Shown: piece by piece, positions 1 through 6,026 of the stretch
How positions within the stretch are numbered: the first letter of the stretch is position 1
Layout: each line of letters starts with the position of its first letter
Assembly: GCA_900546295.1 (NCBI GenBank)
Contig: URCK01000080.1
Location: 1-6,377, forward strand
DNA length: 6,377 nt
DNA from: an uncultured Eubacteriales bacterium
Lineage (GTDB): Bacteria > Bacillota > Clostridia > Oscillospirales > Oscillospiraceae
Reading direction: 5' to 3'
Notes under the pieces: generated by a model
Told to the model about the DNA's origin: nothing
The model's database searches: none
What the model saw: the letters and a program-made list of their open reading frames with translations, nothing else
Made by a program: the position numbers and the translations under genes

Positions 1-1
1 G

Positions 2-2806
2 CCCGCGACGACCTGCTTCGGCGGGACGGTCGAGCGCCTCAAGCGGCGCATCACGAACGTCCTCGGCGCGCAGAAAAAGCGCGGGCTCGGCGTTGTCGCC
101 CTCGTGCTGGCGCTGACGCTCACGGCGGGCTGCGCCGTCAGCTGGGGCGAGCGCGGCAGGAAGAATGATGACCTCTTCGACGGTTCGCGCTACAATCCCG
201 TGTTCGTCACGGGAAACGCAGAGCTTACGGTCGGGAAGAATTTCCGTCCCCTCTACTATGTCTCCGATGAAAGCGGCACCTACTTCCGTCTTTCCCGTGA
301 GGGCGGTGTCAACACCGTCACGATGATCTACGACGGCGGAGAGACCGCCTTCGCGCCGATGGAATCCGTCACGCTGACGCAGGAAAACTTCGACGGCACT
401 TTACTCCCGGATCTGGACGCACTGCGCAGCGACAACAAGACCGCGTGGCGCGCGCAGCTGCCGGACGACTTCGACGATCAAGACCCCGAGGCCGCGCCGA
501 ACCTCGCCGTTCTGCTGAAGCAGAACGATGGCTCGCTGTATCTGTGCATCGGCTATCACTTCGACGGCGGCGACGCCTTTCCCGAGGATACCGACCGCAT
601 TCGCTGGGTCTACCGGCTCGAAAAGGAAGACGACACGATCTACGCCTCAATGGACGACTATGCCGCCGCGTGTGTGGAAGACCTCAAGCAGGGCACGATG
701 AGCTATTATGTCAAGGTCAACGGTATGGGCGTTGTCGAGGACACGGTCGCCGACGTGCGCGTGACGCAGCTCGAGCTGGGCGAGGCGCTCGAAGGTCTCT
801 CCCCCGACGGCACGGCGCTGGAGCTGTGGTACTTCAACTATGAGATGAAGCCCACGAACGAATCGGGCTATCCCATCGACCCCGTGGGCGGGCAGTATGT
901 GACGGATGACGGTTACCTCAGAGAGAGCTGGACGCACTATCTCACCGTGCTGCACCACACGAGCGGCGAGCAGACCGGCTATCAGATCATCGGCACCACG
1001 ATGAGCAACGACGGGCTCTTCTACAACGGCTGCGGCTACAGCGGCGAGGAAAAGGCTTACCTGCACGACTTCTACGTCGACTACGCGCAGCTCGACCTGC
1101 CGAAGATGTTCATTCCCAATCTGCTGAACGACATGGCAGCGGACGGCTACGGCTACGCCAACCAGTGCGAGGCACGGCTTGTTGCGGGCGAAGACTATTA
1201 CTACTATGTGCCGATCACCGCGTGGGCGCGCAGCAGCGACGCAGAATTCTGGTACTCGCGCTACGACACCGGCTCGTATTTCAGCGTCGAGTATATCAAG
1301 AAGGACGTAGACGAGGCTCTCAGGGAGTGGACGCGCCAAGGCTACGAGGTGAGCCGCAGCGGAAATGTCTACCGCATCGTGACGAGCGAGGGCATGAGCA
1401 ACACGGTCGTCACGTTCTTCTCCATGCCGAACAGCACCTGCTACCAGATCGAAACGCACTGGTCGTTCGACGGCAGCACCGCGGAAAACGAGTGGGGCTG
1501 GAACCGCGACCGCGCCGTTGAGGGCGAGGCGGCCATTTTGCAGGCAATGACGGACAGCTTTACCATCACCGCCAAGATCCTGCCCACGCAGGAGGACGCA
1601 GCCGCCGCTTCCACAGGCTTCGACGCGCTCGACGCCGCGCTCGACGCGCTGGGCGATATGAATGTTCTCAGCGGTACTTTACAATATCACGATCTGGCCG
1701 AACCGTCAGGCCCTAAAATCGAAGAGCACACTAACACGAACATCGACTATCGCACAACAATGGCCGAACAGTTCCGCCGGTATTCCTGGAAAGAAGCGCG
1801 TGATCTCAAACTGGCTGACACTTACCGCGAGAGATTCACTGTCAGCTGCGGCAGATGGCGCTTTGTGCTTATCAGCAATCATAAAAATGCGCTCAATTTC
1901 TTCGATACGGGCGACGGTCAAGGAGAAGCCACCTTTTACAGCTATGAGGTCACCGATGCCGGTATGGAGACTGCCGTTTGGGATGCATTCTGCAAATGGT
2001 TCGAGAAAACCGCCGCGGACAGCGCGGCGAGCTACACCGCGACCTTTGAGGGTGACCTCGCGCTTGCTTCAAATGCCGACACGGTCGATTCGCTCTTCTT
2101 CTGCCTCGCCGGCGGTGAGGGTGCAAGCTACACCATTATCCCGACAGCGCCCTCCGTGCCGCTTGACCGCTACGAATACACGCCCATCGACAAGCCAAAG
2201 AACCTTGACGGGTTGGACATCATTCAGCTTTGGCCGCACAACGGCCAAGCGACATGTTTCGAATTCTACGAGGGGACAAACACCGTTAAATATATGTCGG
2301 GCAAAAGCGAGAGCTATTACCGCGCGATCGGCGATTTCAGCATCGTAGACAATGATGGCCGCACGCTTTACGACATGATGCGCCGGTGGTACGACGAAGC
2401 GGAGTACGACGCGCTGCTGCGCGACGTCAAACCGCAGCCCAAGAGCCTTTCCTGGCAGGAGGCGGCACAGCACTGGGCAGACGCCTACTACGGTGCACAC
2501 ACAAAGGCAACGAGCGGCAGTTCCTTTAAGTATACTTGGGTCAAGGCTCTCATCACCCCCGCCGAGGACGCAACGAAGGTTCTGCGCGAGGAGGGCGAGA
2601 TCGACGGCAGCACCTACTGTTTTGCCGTGGAGGTGCAGTTCACTCCCGAAAGCGAGACGGCGCTTTATTACGCGATGGCGGGCAACACGGACAAATGTAC
2701 CGACCCCTCCGCGCCCAAGGGTGCGTATGCCTTCTGGCGCTGCTGCACCATCCAGCAGCAAGGCGACGGCCGCTGGTACGGAGCAATGATTGGAACGGGC
2801 TGGTAA
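2..2806 (+). CDS. C-terminal part of a probable M56/BlaR1-type membrane sensor protein (5' end outside window)
   Basis: The frame is open from base 2 with no in-frame ATG or other plausible start before GTG at 104, so the gene begins upstream; 934 residues are visible. Residues 6-27 (FGGTVERLKRRITNVL, then a KKR cluster) resemble the end of the peptidase domain in M56/BlaR1 proteins, where a basic segment precedes the last membrane helix. Residues 28-43 form that hydrophobic helix, ending in LTAGC, which looks like a lipobox. Residues 45-934 would lie outside the cell. This region is rich in Tyr, Trp, Asp and Gly, has no further obvious membrane segment, and contains A/D-rich linkers (about 525-550) between modules. 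The end (QQQGDGRWYGAMIGTGW) closes in a Trp-rich strand. The zinc site (HExxH) would be upstream and is not visible. M56 proteins commonly pair with a BlaI-type repressor and respond to envelope or antibiotic stress; the ligand here is unknown. GC falls between 1660 and 2360. The alternative is a large lipoprotein or secreted protein. Family call is moderately sure; ligand is not known. Confidence 0.68.
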   Translation, partial: PATTCFGGTVERLKRRITNVLGAQKKRGLGVVALVLALTLTAGCAVSWGERGRKNDDLFDGSRYNPVFVTGNAELTVGKNFRPLYYVSDESGTYFRLSREGGVNTVTMIYDGGETAFAPMESVTLTQENFDGTLLPDLDALRSDNKTAWRAQLPDDFDDQDPEAAPNLAVLLKQNDGSLYLCIGYHFDGGDAFPEDTDRIRWVYRLEKEDDTIYASMDDYAAACVEDLKQGTMSYYVKVNGMGVVEDTVADVRVTQLELGEALEGLSPDGTALELWYFNYEMKPTNESGYPIDPVGGQYVTDDGYLRESWTHYLTVLHHTSGEQTGYQIIGTTMSNDGLFYNGCGYSGEEKAYLHDFYVDYAQLDLPKMFIPNLLNDMAADGYGYANQCEARLVAGEDYYYYVPITAWARSSDAEFWYSRYDTGSYFSVEYIKKDVDEALREWTRQGYEVSRSGNVYRIVTSEGMSNTVVTFFSMPNSTCYQIETHWSFDGSTAENEWGWNRDRAVEGEAAILQAMTDSFTITAKILPTQEDAAAASTGFDALDAALDALGDMNVLSGTLQYHDLAEPSGPKIEEHTNTNIDYRTTMAEQFRRYSWKEARDLKLADTYRERFTVSCGRWRFVLISNHKNALNFFDTGDGQGEATFYSYEVTDAGMETAVWDAFCKWFEKTAADSAASYTATFEGDLALASNADTVDSLFFCLAGGEGASYTIIPTAPSVPLDRYEYTPIDKPKNLDGLDIIQLWPHNGQATCFEFYEGTNTVKYMSGKSESYYRAIGDFSIVDNDGRTLYDMMRRWYDEAEYDALLRDVKPQPKSLSWQEAAQHWADAYYGAHTKATSGSSFKYTWVKALITPAEDATKVLREEGEIDGSTYCFAVEVQFTPESETALYYAMAGNTDKCTDPSAPKGAYAFWRCCTIQQQGDGRWYGAMIGTGW

Positions 2807-2819
2807 AAAGCGCGCACAG

Positions 2820-2858
2820 CATGAAAAACGGAGGGGGCTTCCCCTCCGTTTTCTCATG
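2820..2858 (+). terminator. Rho-independent terminator after the M56-like gene
   Basis: A perfect 12-bp stem (2825-2836 with 2841-2852, AAAACGGAGGGG pairing with CCCCTCCGTTTT) closes on a GCTT loop and begins 18 bases after the TAA at 2804-2806. The flanking CATG at 2820-2823 and 2855-2858 can add four outer pairs. The 3' T-run is only four bases and lies within the stem. It separates the large gene from the gntR promoter, which lies immediately downstream. Confidence 0.85.
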
Positions 2859-2877
2859 CGAAAAGCAGAAAAAGTAC

Positions 2878-2906
2878 TGGAACATCCCAAAGAGATGTGG
2901 TACAAT
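2878..2906 (+). promoter_or_regulatory. Extended -10 promoter of the GntR-family gene
   Basis: The -10 hexamer TACAAT (2901-2906) is preceded by TGG (2898-2900), giving an extended -10 element TGnTACAAT. A weak -35 (TGGAAC, 2878-2883, 3 of 6 matches) sits 17 bases upstream. Transcription would start near 2913, leaving a leader of about 34 bases. A weak -35 with an extended -10 is typical of a promoter controlled by a factor, and the repeat described separately overlaps both ends of it. Confidence 0.7.
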
Positions 2907-2920
2907 AGGAATATTCCAAA
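2878..2920. promoter_or_regulatory. Paired operator-like repeats flanking the gntR -10 element
   Basis: GGAATATTCC at 2908-2917 is a perfect 10-bp palindrome covering the predicted transcription start. A related copy, GGAACATCCC, lies at 2879-2888 over the -35. Comparing 14-base windows, tGGAAcATcCCAAA (2878-2891) and aGGAAtATtCCAAA (2907-2920) match at 11 positions, and they are 29 bases apart, close to three helical turns. Members of the GntR/HutC family bind short palindromes and often repress their own gene, so autoregulation by the product of 2947-3723 is the natural reading. The sequence does not match the GT-N-TA-N-AC operator pattern often quoted for HutC members, so this is inference. 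Confidence 0.5.
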
Positions 2921-2946
2921 ACATATTTTCTCGGGAGGCTCCCGTC

Positions 2947-3723
2947 ATGGAACGAAATCCGATCCTGAAGCTCCCGCTGTCGCTCGACAGCGAGATCCCC
3001 CTCTATTCCCAGCTCATGGGCATCATCAAGCGCAGCATCACCTCCGGCGCGCTCAAGGTCGGCGACCTGCTGCCGAGCGAGGCCGAGCTTTGCCGCGCCT
3101 ACGACATCAGCCGCAACACCGTGCGTCAGGCCATCGGCGCGCTGGAGGAGGAGGGCTTTGTCGTGCGCAAGCGCGGCAAGGGCACGTTCGTCTCCGACCC
3201 GAACACCCGCCGCAAGGGCGTGCAGTATTCGTTCACAACGGAGATCACCCAGCTCGGCAAGTCGCCCTCGTCCACGCTCGTGGATTTTGCGGTCGTCACG
3301 CCGAGTCCCAAGATCGTCGCACTCATGGGCCTTGAGCCGGACGTGAAGGTCTACCGCTTCACGCGCGTGCGCAATGTGGACGGCGAGCCGCTCATCCTCG
3401 AAACGTCCTACTACCCCGAGTACATCTACCCCAGCCTGACGCGCGAGCTGCTGGAAACGCACAGTTTCTACAGCCTTCTCTACCATGTGGGCGTCATCCC
3501 CTTCTCCGCGTCGGACACCTACGAGGCCGTTGTCCTCGCGCCGCGCGAGGCGCAGCTTCTCAACTGCGCGCCCGGCTCGGCCGCTTTCTTCCACCAGCGC
3601 CGCACCACGACCGAAAACGGCCACATCTACGAATATACGACGAGCTACATGCGCGCCGACCGCGTCAAGCTGGATGTTCGCTTCCAGAAGGGCACGACGA
3701 GCTTCATGCGCACCGTCGACTGA
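2947..3723 (+). CDS. GntR family transcriptional regulator, HutC subfamily (UTRA domain)
   Basis: A 258-residue cytoplasmic DNA-binding regulator. Residues 18-82 form a GntR winged helix-turn-helix (IPLYSQLMGIIKRSI, then LLPSEAELCRAYDISRNTVR, then the wing VVRKRGKGTFV). Residues about 97-248 form a UTRA ligand domain, with the family's GEPLILETSYYP strand at 146-157 and EYTTSYMRADRVKLDVRF near the end. Length is normal for the subfamily (about 240-260). The ATG at 2947 was chosen because GGGAGG (2933-2938) lies 8 bases upstream and the family's N-terminus begins here; the same frame runs open further upstream, but that stretch overlaps the preceding gene and terminator. HutC members sense small metabolites such as amino acids or phosphorylated sugars; nothing here identifies which. 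The gene is alone between two terminators, so its targets are elsewhere or it regulates itself. Family assignment is sure; ligand and targets are unknown. Confidence 0.95.
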   Translation: MERNPILKLPLSLDSEIPLYSQLMGIIKRSITSGALKVGDLLPSEAELCRAYDISRNTVRQAIGALEEEGFVVRKRGKGTFVSDPNTRRKGVQYSFTTEITQLGKSPSSTLVDFAVVTPSPKIVALMGLEPDVKVYRFTRVRNVDGEPLILETSYYPEYIYPSLTRELLETHSFYSLLYHVGVIPFSASDTYEAVVLAPREAQLLNCAPGSAAFFHQRRTTTENGHIYEYTTSYMRADRVKLDVRFQKGTTSFMRTVD

Positions 3724-3726
3724 AAA

Positions 3727-3777
3727 AGCGCAAAAAGAGAGCAGCTCCATCGCTGCTCTCTTTTTTCTTTGCGGTTT
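3727..3777. terminator. Bidirectional terminator shared by gntR and hisS
   Basis: A perfect 14-bp stem (3732-3745 with 3752-3765; AAAAAGAGAGCAGC with its complement) closes on the 6-base loop tccatc. An A-run flanks the left arm and a T-run the right arm, so each strand reads a GC-rich hairpin followed by T residues. An outer CGCAAA/TTTGCG pair (3729-3734 and 3768-3773) competes with or extends it. It fills the 54 bases between the two convergent stop codons and should terminate both transcripts. Confidence 0.92.
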
Positions 3778-5136
3778 TTACTTTTCGCAGATGACGGGCT
3801 TGCGGCGGTCGGCTTCGACAAAGGCCTTCGCCTTCTCAACCGCTTCCGCGCGCGGCAGCTTGACCTGCTCGCCCGTGCGCATATCCTTACAGGAGACGGC
3901 GCCCGCGGCGATCTCATCCTCGCCGAGGAAGTAGACATAGGGCACCTTGAGCTTGTCGGCATAGTTCATCTTGGCCTTGAACTTCTTCTTTTCCGTGTAG
4001 ATCTGCGTGCTGACGCCCGCAGCGCGAAGATCGGTCGCCAGCGCGATGGCGTCGCTCAAATCCTCGGTCATCGGCAGGATGAGCACATCCGCCGGCGCGG
4101 TGCAGACCTCGCCGTTCAGAAGTCCCTGCTCGCCGAGGACATAGAAAAGGCGCGTCACGCCGATCGAAATGCCGACGCCGGGAAGCTTGCGGTCGGTGTA
4201 GTACTCGGCGAGGTTATCGTAGCGGCCGCCGGAGCAGACCGAGCCGATCTCGGGGTGGTCGAGCAGCGTCGTTTCATAGACGGTGCCGGTGTAGTAGTCG
4301 AGGCCGCGCGCGATCGTCAGGTCGACGGCAAAGTTCTCCTGCGGCACGCCGAACGAGCCGAGGTACTTTGCAACGGTCGAAAGCTCGTCGAGACCCTGAT
4401 CGAAGACCTCATTGCGGCCGCGGTACTTTTCAAGAGAAGCGAGCACCTCTTCATTCGTGCCCTTGATGCCGATGAAAGCGAGGATCTCATCGGCCTTGTC
4501 GCCCTCGATGGCGTAGTCGTCCACGAGGATGGCGCGCACAAGCTCCGCGCCGATCTTCTCGATCTTGTCGACCGTGCGCATGATGTCGCCCGACTTGTCG
4601 GAAAGGCCCAGCATGGCGTAGAAGCCGTTTAAGATGCGGCGGTTGTTGATGCGGATCTGGAAGCGCTTGAGGCCCAGACGGGAGAAGACGGTGTAGATGA
4701 TGGCGGGGATCTCGGCGTCGTTCGTGATGTCGAGCTCGCCGTCGCCGATGATGTCGATATCCGCCTGATAGAACTCGCGGAAACGGCCGCGCTGCGCGCG
4801 CTCGCCGCGGTAGACCTTGCCGATCTGGAAACGGCGGAACGGGAAGGCGAGATCGGCATAATGCAGGGCAACGTACTTCGCCAGCGGGACCGTCAGGTCG
4901 AAGCGCAGCGAAAGGTCGCTGTCGCCCTTGGAGAAGCGGTAGATCTGCTTTTCGGTCTCGCCGCCGCCCTTGGCGAGCAGCACATCGCTCGCTTCGATGA
5001 TGGGCGTGTCGAGCGGGGTGAAGCCGTACACGCCGTAAGACGAGCGCAGGATCTCCATCAGGCGCTCCATCTGCGTCTGCGCGGCGGGGAGCAGCTCCAT
5101 AAAGCCGGATAAGGTGTGAGCTTTGATCGTTGCCAT
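3778..5136 (-). CDS. hisS: Histidyl-tRNA synthetase
   Basis: This class II aminoacyl-tRNA synthetase (452 residues) charges tRNA-His with histidine in the cytoplasm, using ATP. Visible landmarks are: the motif 1 region with GFTPLDTPIIE (38-48); motif 2 at 100-125 (RFQIGKVYRGERAQRGRFRE) with the conserved Arg that contacts ATP; the histidine-specific loop ARGLDYYTGTVYE (276-288); SGGRYDNL (302-309); and motif 3 GVGISIGVTRLF (320-331), where the usual acidic residue before the Arg is Thr. A C-terminal anticodon-binding domain spans about 349-440 (ADVLILPM onward). Length is slightly above the E. coli protein (424). The ATG at 5134-5136 was chosen over an upstream in-frame ATG at 5184 because GGAAAGGA lies about 10 bases before it and the homologous N-terminus starts here. 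It is monocistronic, with its own promoter and a shared terminator. Identification is very sure. Confidence 0.98.
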   Translation of the reverse strand: MATIKAHTLSGFMELLPAAQTQMERLMEILRSSYGVYGFTPLDTPIIEASDVLLAKGGGETEKQIYRFSKGDSDLSLRFDLTVPLAKYVALHYADLAFPFRRFQIGKVYRGERAQRGRFREFYQADIDIIGDGELDITNDAEIPAIIYTVFSRLGLKRFQIRINNRRILNGFYAMLGLSDKSGDIMRTVDKIEKIGAELVRAILVDDYAIEGDKADEILAFIGIKGTNEEVLASLEKYRGRNEVFDQGLDELSTVAKYLGSFGVPQENFAVDLTIARGLDYYTGTVYETTLLDHPEIGSVCSGGRYDNLAEYYTDRKLPGVGISIGVTRLFYVLGEQGLLNGEVCTAPADVLILPMTEDLSDAIALATDLRAAGVSTQIYTEKKKFKAKMNYADKLKVPYVYFLGEDEIAAGAVSCKDMRTGEQVKLPRAEAVEKAKAFVEADRRKPVICEK

Positions 5137-5171
5137 GGTCGTTGTGTCCTTTCCAATGCAATGTAATGGGA

Positions 5172-5204
5172 CAGCGTACTGCACCGCAGTGGCACAGCAG
5201 CGTA
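5172..5204 (-). other. Small hairpin and direct repeats in the hisS 5' leader
   Basis: Inside the roughly 80-base hisS leader, ACTGC (5178-5182) and GCAGT (5186-5190) form a 5-bp inverted repeat around a 3-base centre. The heptamer CAGCGTA (plus-strand orientation) occurs at 5172-5178 and again at 5198-5204, 26 bases apart. The leader is too short for a T-box riboswitch. Whether these small elements act in control is unknown. Confidence 0.3.
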
Positions 5205-5222
5205 TCAGTGTGATTGGGATAC

Positions 5223-5251
5223 ATTATAAAGCACGGCGTGCAAATCGTCAA
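5223..5251 (-). promoter_or_regulatory. Sigma-A type promoter of hisS
   Basis: Reading the minus strand, TTGACG (complement of 5246-5251) and a perfect TATAAT (complement of 5223-5228) are separated by exactly 17 bases. Transcription should start near 5216, giving a leader of about 80 bases. The spacer contains GCACG-g-CGTGC (5231-5241), a perfect inverted repeat placed where a repressor would block polymerase. This is the best-matching promoter in the window. Confidence 0.9.
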
Positions 5252-5401
5252 GCGCGCTTTTTATCCCCTCGGGATAGCCATCAGTATACCACCCTTTTGA
5301 AAAAAAACCAGTGCTTTCGCCCCTCTGCCGCAGGAAAATATTTGAAAGGCACACTGCGCAAAATAAAAACGAGCGATTCGACGCAAAATCAAGAATTGAG
5401 C
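5252..5401. other. Divergent intergenic spacer between the hisS and yerC promoters
   Basis: These 150 bases lie between the outer edges of the two divergent -35 boxes. I see no gene here. The segment is more AT-rich than the flanking genes and holds a run of eight A residues near 5300. A perfect inverted repeat TATCCC-ctc-GGGATA (5262-5276) lies about 11-25 bases outside the hisS -35. It is not a terminator in either direction, because T-runs are on the wrong side, so a protein-binding site is the more likely role. Confidence 0.5.
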
Positions 5402-5430
5402 TTGACGGAACTGCCGCTTTTTGTTACCAT
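5402..5430 (+). promoter_or_regulatory. Predicted promoter of yerC
   Basis: TTGACG (5402-5407) is followed after 17 bases by TACCAT (5425-5430), which is preceded by TGT (5422-5424), giving an extended -10 arrangement. Start would be near 5437. TATAAA at 5430-5435 is a better hexamer but would leave a 22-base spacer, so it is less likely. The -35 matches the hisS -35 exactly. Confidence 0.65.
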
Positions 5431-5436
5431 ATAAAA

Positions 5437-5569
5437 TATCGATAGGCAGACTCTGCGAAAGCAGACTGCCCGCAAACGGCTTCCGGGCAGCCGTCATTCG
5501 GCATCCGCTGCGGTATGCACCGTGCAGACAGTGGCCAATCCTTTCAGCATCGTTGAGGAGGAACGTTGG
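5437..5569 (+). promoter_or_regulatory. Structured 5' leader of yerC with mutually exclusive hairpins
   Basis: From the predicted start to the ATG the leader is about 133 bases. Fold A: GGCAG (5445-5449) pairs with CTGCC (5466-5470), enclosing CTGC-GAAA-GCAG (5453-5464) with a GNRA tetraloop; next, ACGGCT (5476-5481) pairs with AGCCGT (5489-5494). Fold B: CTGCCCG (5466-5472) pairs with CGGGCAG (5484-5490), which breaks both fold A stems. A third hairpin is GCATCCG with CGGtATGC (5501-5507 and 5511-5518, one bulged T). TGCAC-c-GTGCA (5516-5526) is a further inverted repeat. The ribosome site GAGGAGG (5555-5561) sits in the loop of a 4-bp CGTT/AACG stem. I do not recognise a known riboswitch class. 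Confidence 0.45.
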
Positions 5570-5869
5570 ATGTACCAGAGCAAAATGAAAAGTGAGGAGA
5601 CCGATCATCTGTTCAAGGCGATCCTCTCCCTGAAGACCGAGGAAGAGTGCTATCGTTTCTTTGACGATCTTTGCACCTTCAGCGAAATCGAAGCCATGTC
5701 TCAGCGCTTTGAGGTGGCTTCACTGCTTGCCGCCGGCAAGACCTTCACCCAGATCTCACAGAAGATCGGCGTCTCGTCCACGACCATTACGCGCGTGAAC
5801 AAATGCCTGTGCTACGGGGCGGACGGGTACAAGCTGCTGTTCGATCGTGCCAAGGAAGAAGAAAACTGA
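5570..5869 (+). CDS. yerC: YerC/YecD family TrpR-like DNA-binding protein
   Basis: A 99-residue cytoplasmic protein of the YerC/YecD branch of the TrpR superfamily. The core LFKAILSLKTEEECYRFFDD (15-34) followed by LCTFSEIEAMSQRFEVASLL (34-53) is strongly like B. subtilis YerC. A helix-turn-helix lies at about 57-80 (KTFTQISQKIGVSSTTITRV), then NKCLCYGADGYKLLFDR. Length is typical of the family (about 100). The ATG at 5570 was chosen because GAGGAGG (5555-5561) lies 8 bases upstream and the family begins near here; an earlier GTG at 5522 adds 16 residues that do not resemble the family. The role of YerC proteins is poorly defined; a DNA-binding regulator that resembles TrpR but with no proven tryptophan response is the safe description. 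It is monocistronic, with its own promoter and terminator. The family is sure, the target unknown. Confidence 0.95.
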   Translation: MYQSKMKSEETDHLFKAILSLKTEEECYRFFDDLCTFSEIEAMSQRFEVASLLAAGKTFTQISQKIGVSSTTITRVNKCLCYGADGYKLLFDRAKEEEN

Positions 5870-5888
5870 ACTTTCCGTCACATCTGCC

Positions 5889-5920
5889 AGAGCGGGCGCA
5901 CTGCGTCCGCTCTTTTGCTT
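5889..5920 (+). terminator. Rho-independent terminator of yerC
   Basis: An 11-bp stem (5889-5899 with 5903-5913; AGAGCGGGCGC with GCGTCCGCTCT, including one G-T pair) closes on the 3-base loop act and ends in TTTT (5913-5916). It begins 20 bases after the yerC stop, and a pyrimidine-rich stretch follows. Confidence 0.85.
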
Positions 5921-6026
5921 CCTTTTCACTTTATTACGGCAGCGAGTTATCAAAGCGATGCAACAGTACACCACCACGCTATAGCTAGATTGCCTAAAAA
6001 TATTTTTAACAATTTGCTTATTTTTA
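5921..6026. other. AT-rich intergenic block with a 14-bp palindrome
   Basis: No gene is seen between the yerC terminator and the next promoter. The block includes a perfect 14-bp palindrome, TAAAAATATTTTTA (5995-6008), and further A/T tracts up to 6026, directly before the -35 box. The nearby GCTATAGCTAGA segment (5978-5989) holds short CTATAG and TAGCTA palindromes. The A/T tracts may act as an UP-like element for the promoter at 6027-6055; a bidirectional regulator site is also possible. Confidence 0.5.

Noticed and set aside
2519..2530. SSFK (visible residues 840-843) as the active-site SxxK of a BlaR1 penicillin-sensing domain.
   Set aside because: It is less than 100 residues from the C-terminus, without room for the rest of a class D beta-lactamase-like fold, and no KTG-like motif follows.
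104..2806. Reading the first gene as a complete lipoprotein starting at GTG 104.
   Set aside because: That start leaves no basic n-region and almost no hydrophobic stretch before the Cys, and the frame is open with family-like sequence upstream.
2536..2946. Upstream extension of the GntR frame, giving a 395-residue protein.
   Set aside because: The extension overlaps the preceding gene, passes through a terminator and the gntR promoter, and has low-complexity composition; the ATG at 2947 has a good ribosome site.
2854..3750. Long minus-strand open frame opposite gntR.
   Set aside because: It mirrors gntR codons in a GC-rich gene, has no ribosome site and no recognisable domain, and crosses the bidirectional terminator.
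3769..4632. Long plus-strand open frame opposite hisS.
   Set aside because: Antisense shadow of hisS; composition is rich in Ala, Arg, Leu and Asp as expected from the complement of GC-rich codons.
5282..5295. On the minus strand upstream of hisS, AGGGTGGTATACTG resembles the T-box core AGGGTGGNACCGCG.
   Set aside because: It lies upstream of the near-consensus hisS promoter, lacks the ACCGCG half, has no specifier stem or terminator near it, and TGGT would not suit the C discriminator of tRNA-His.
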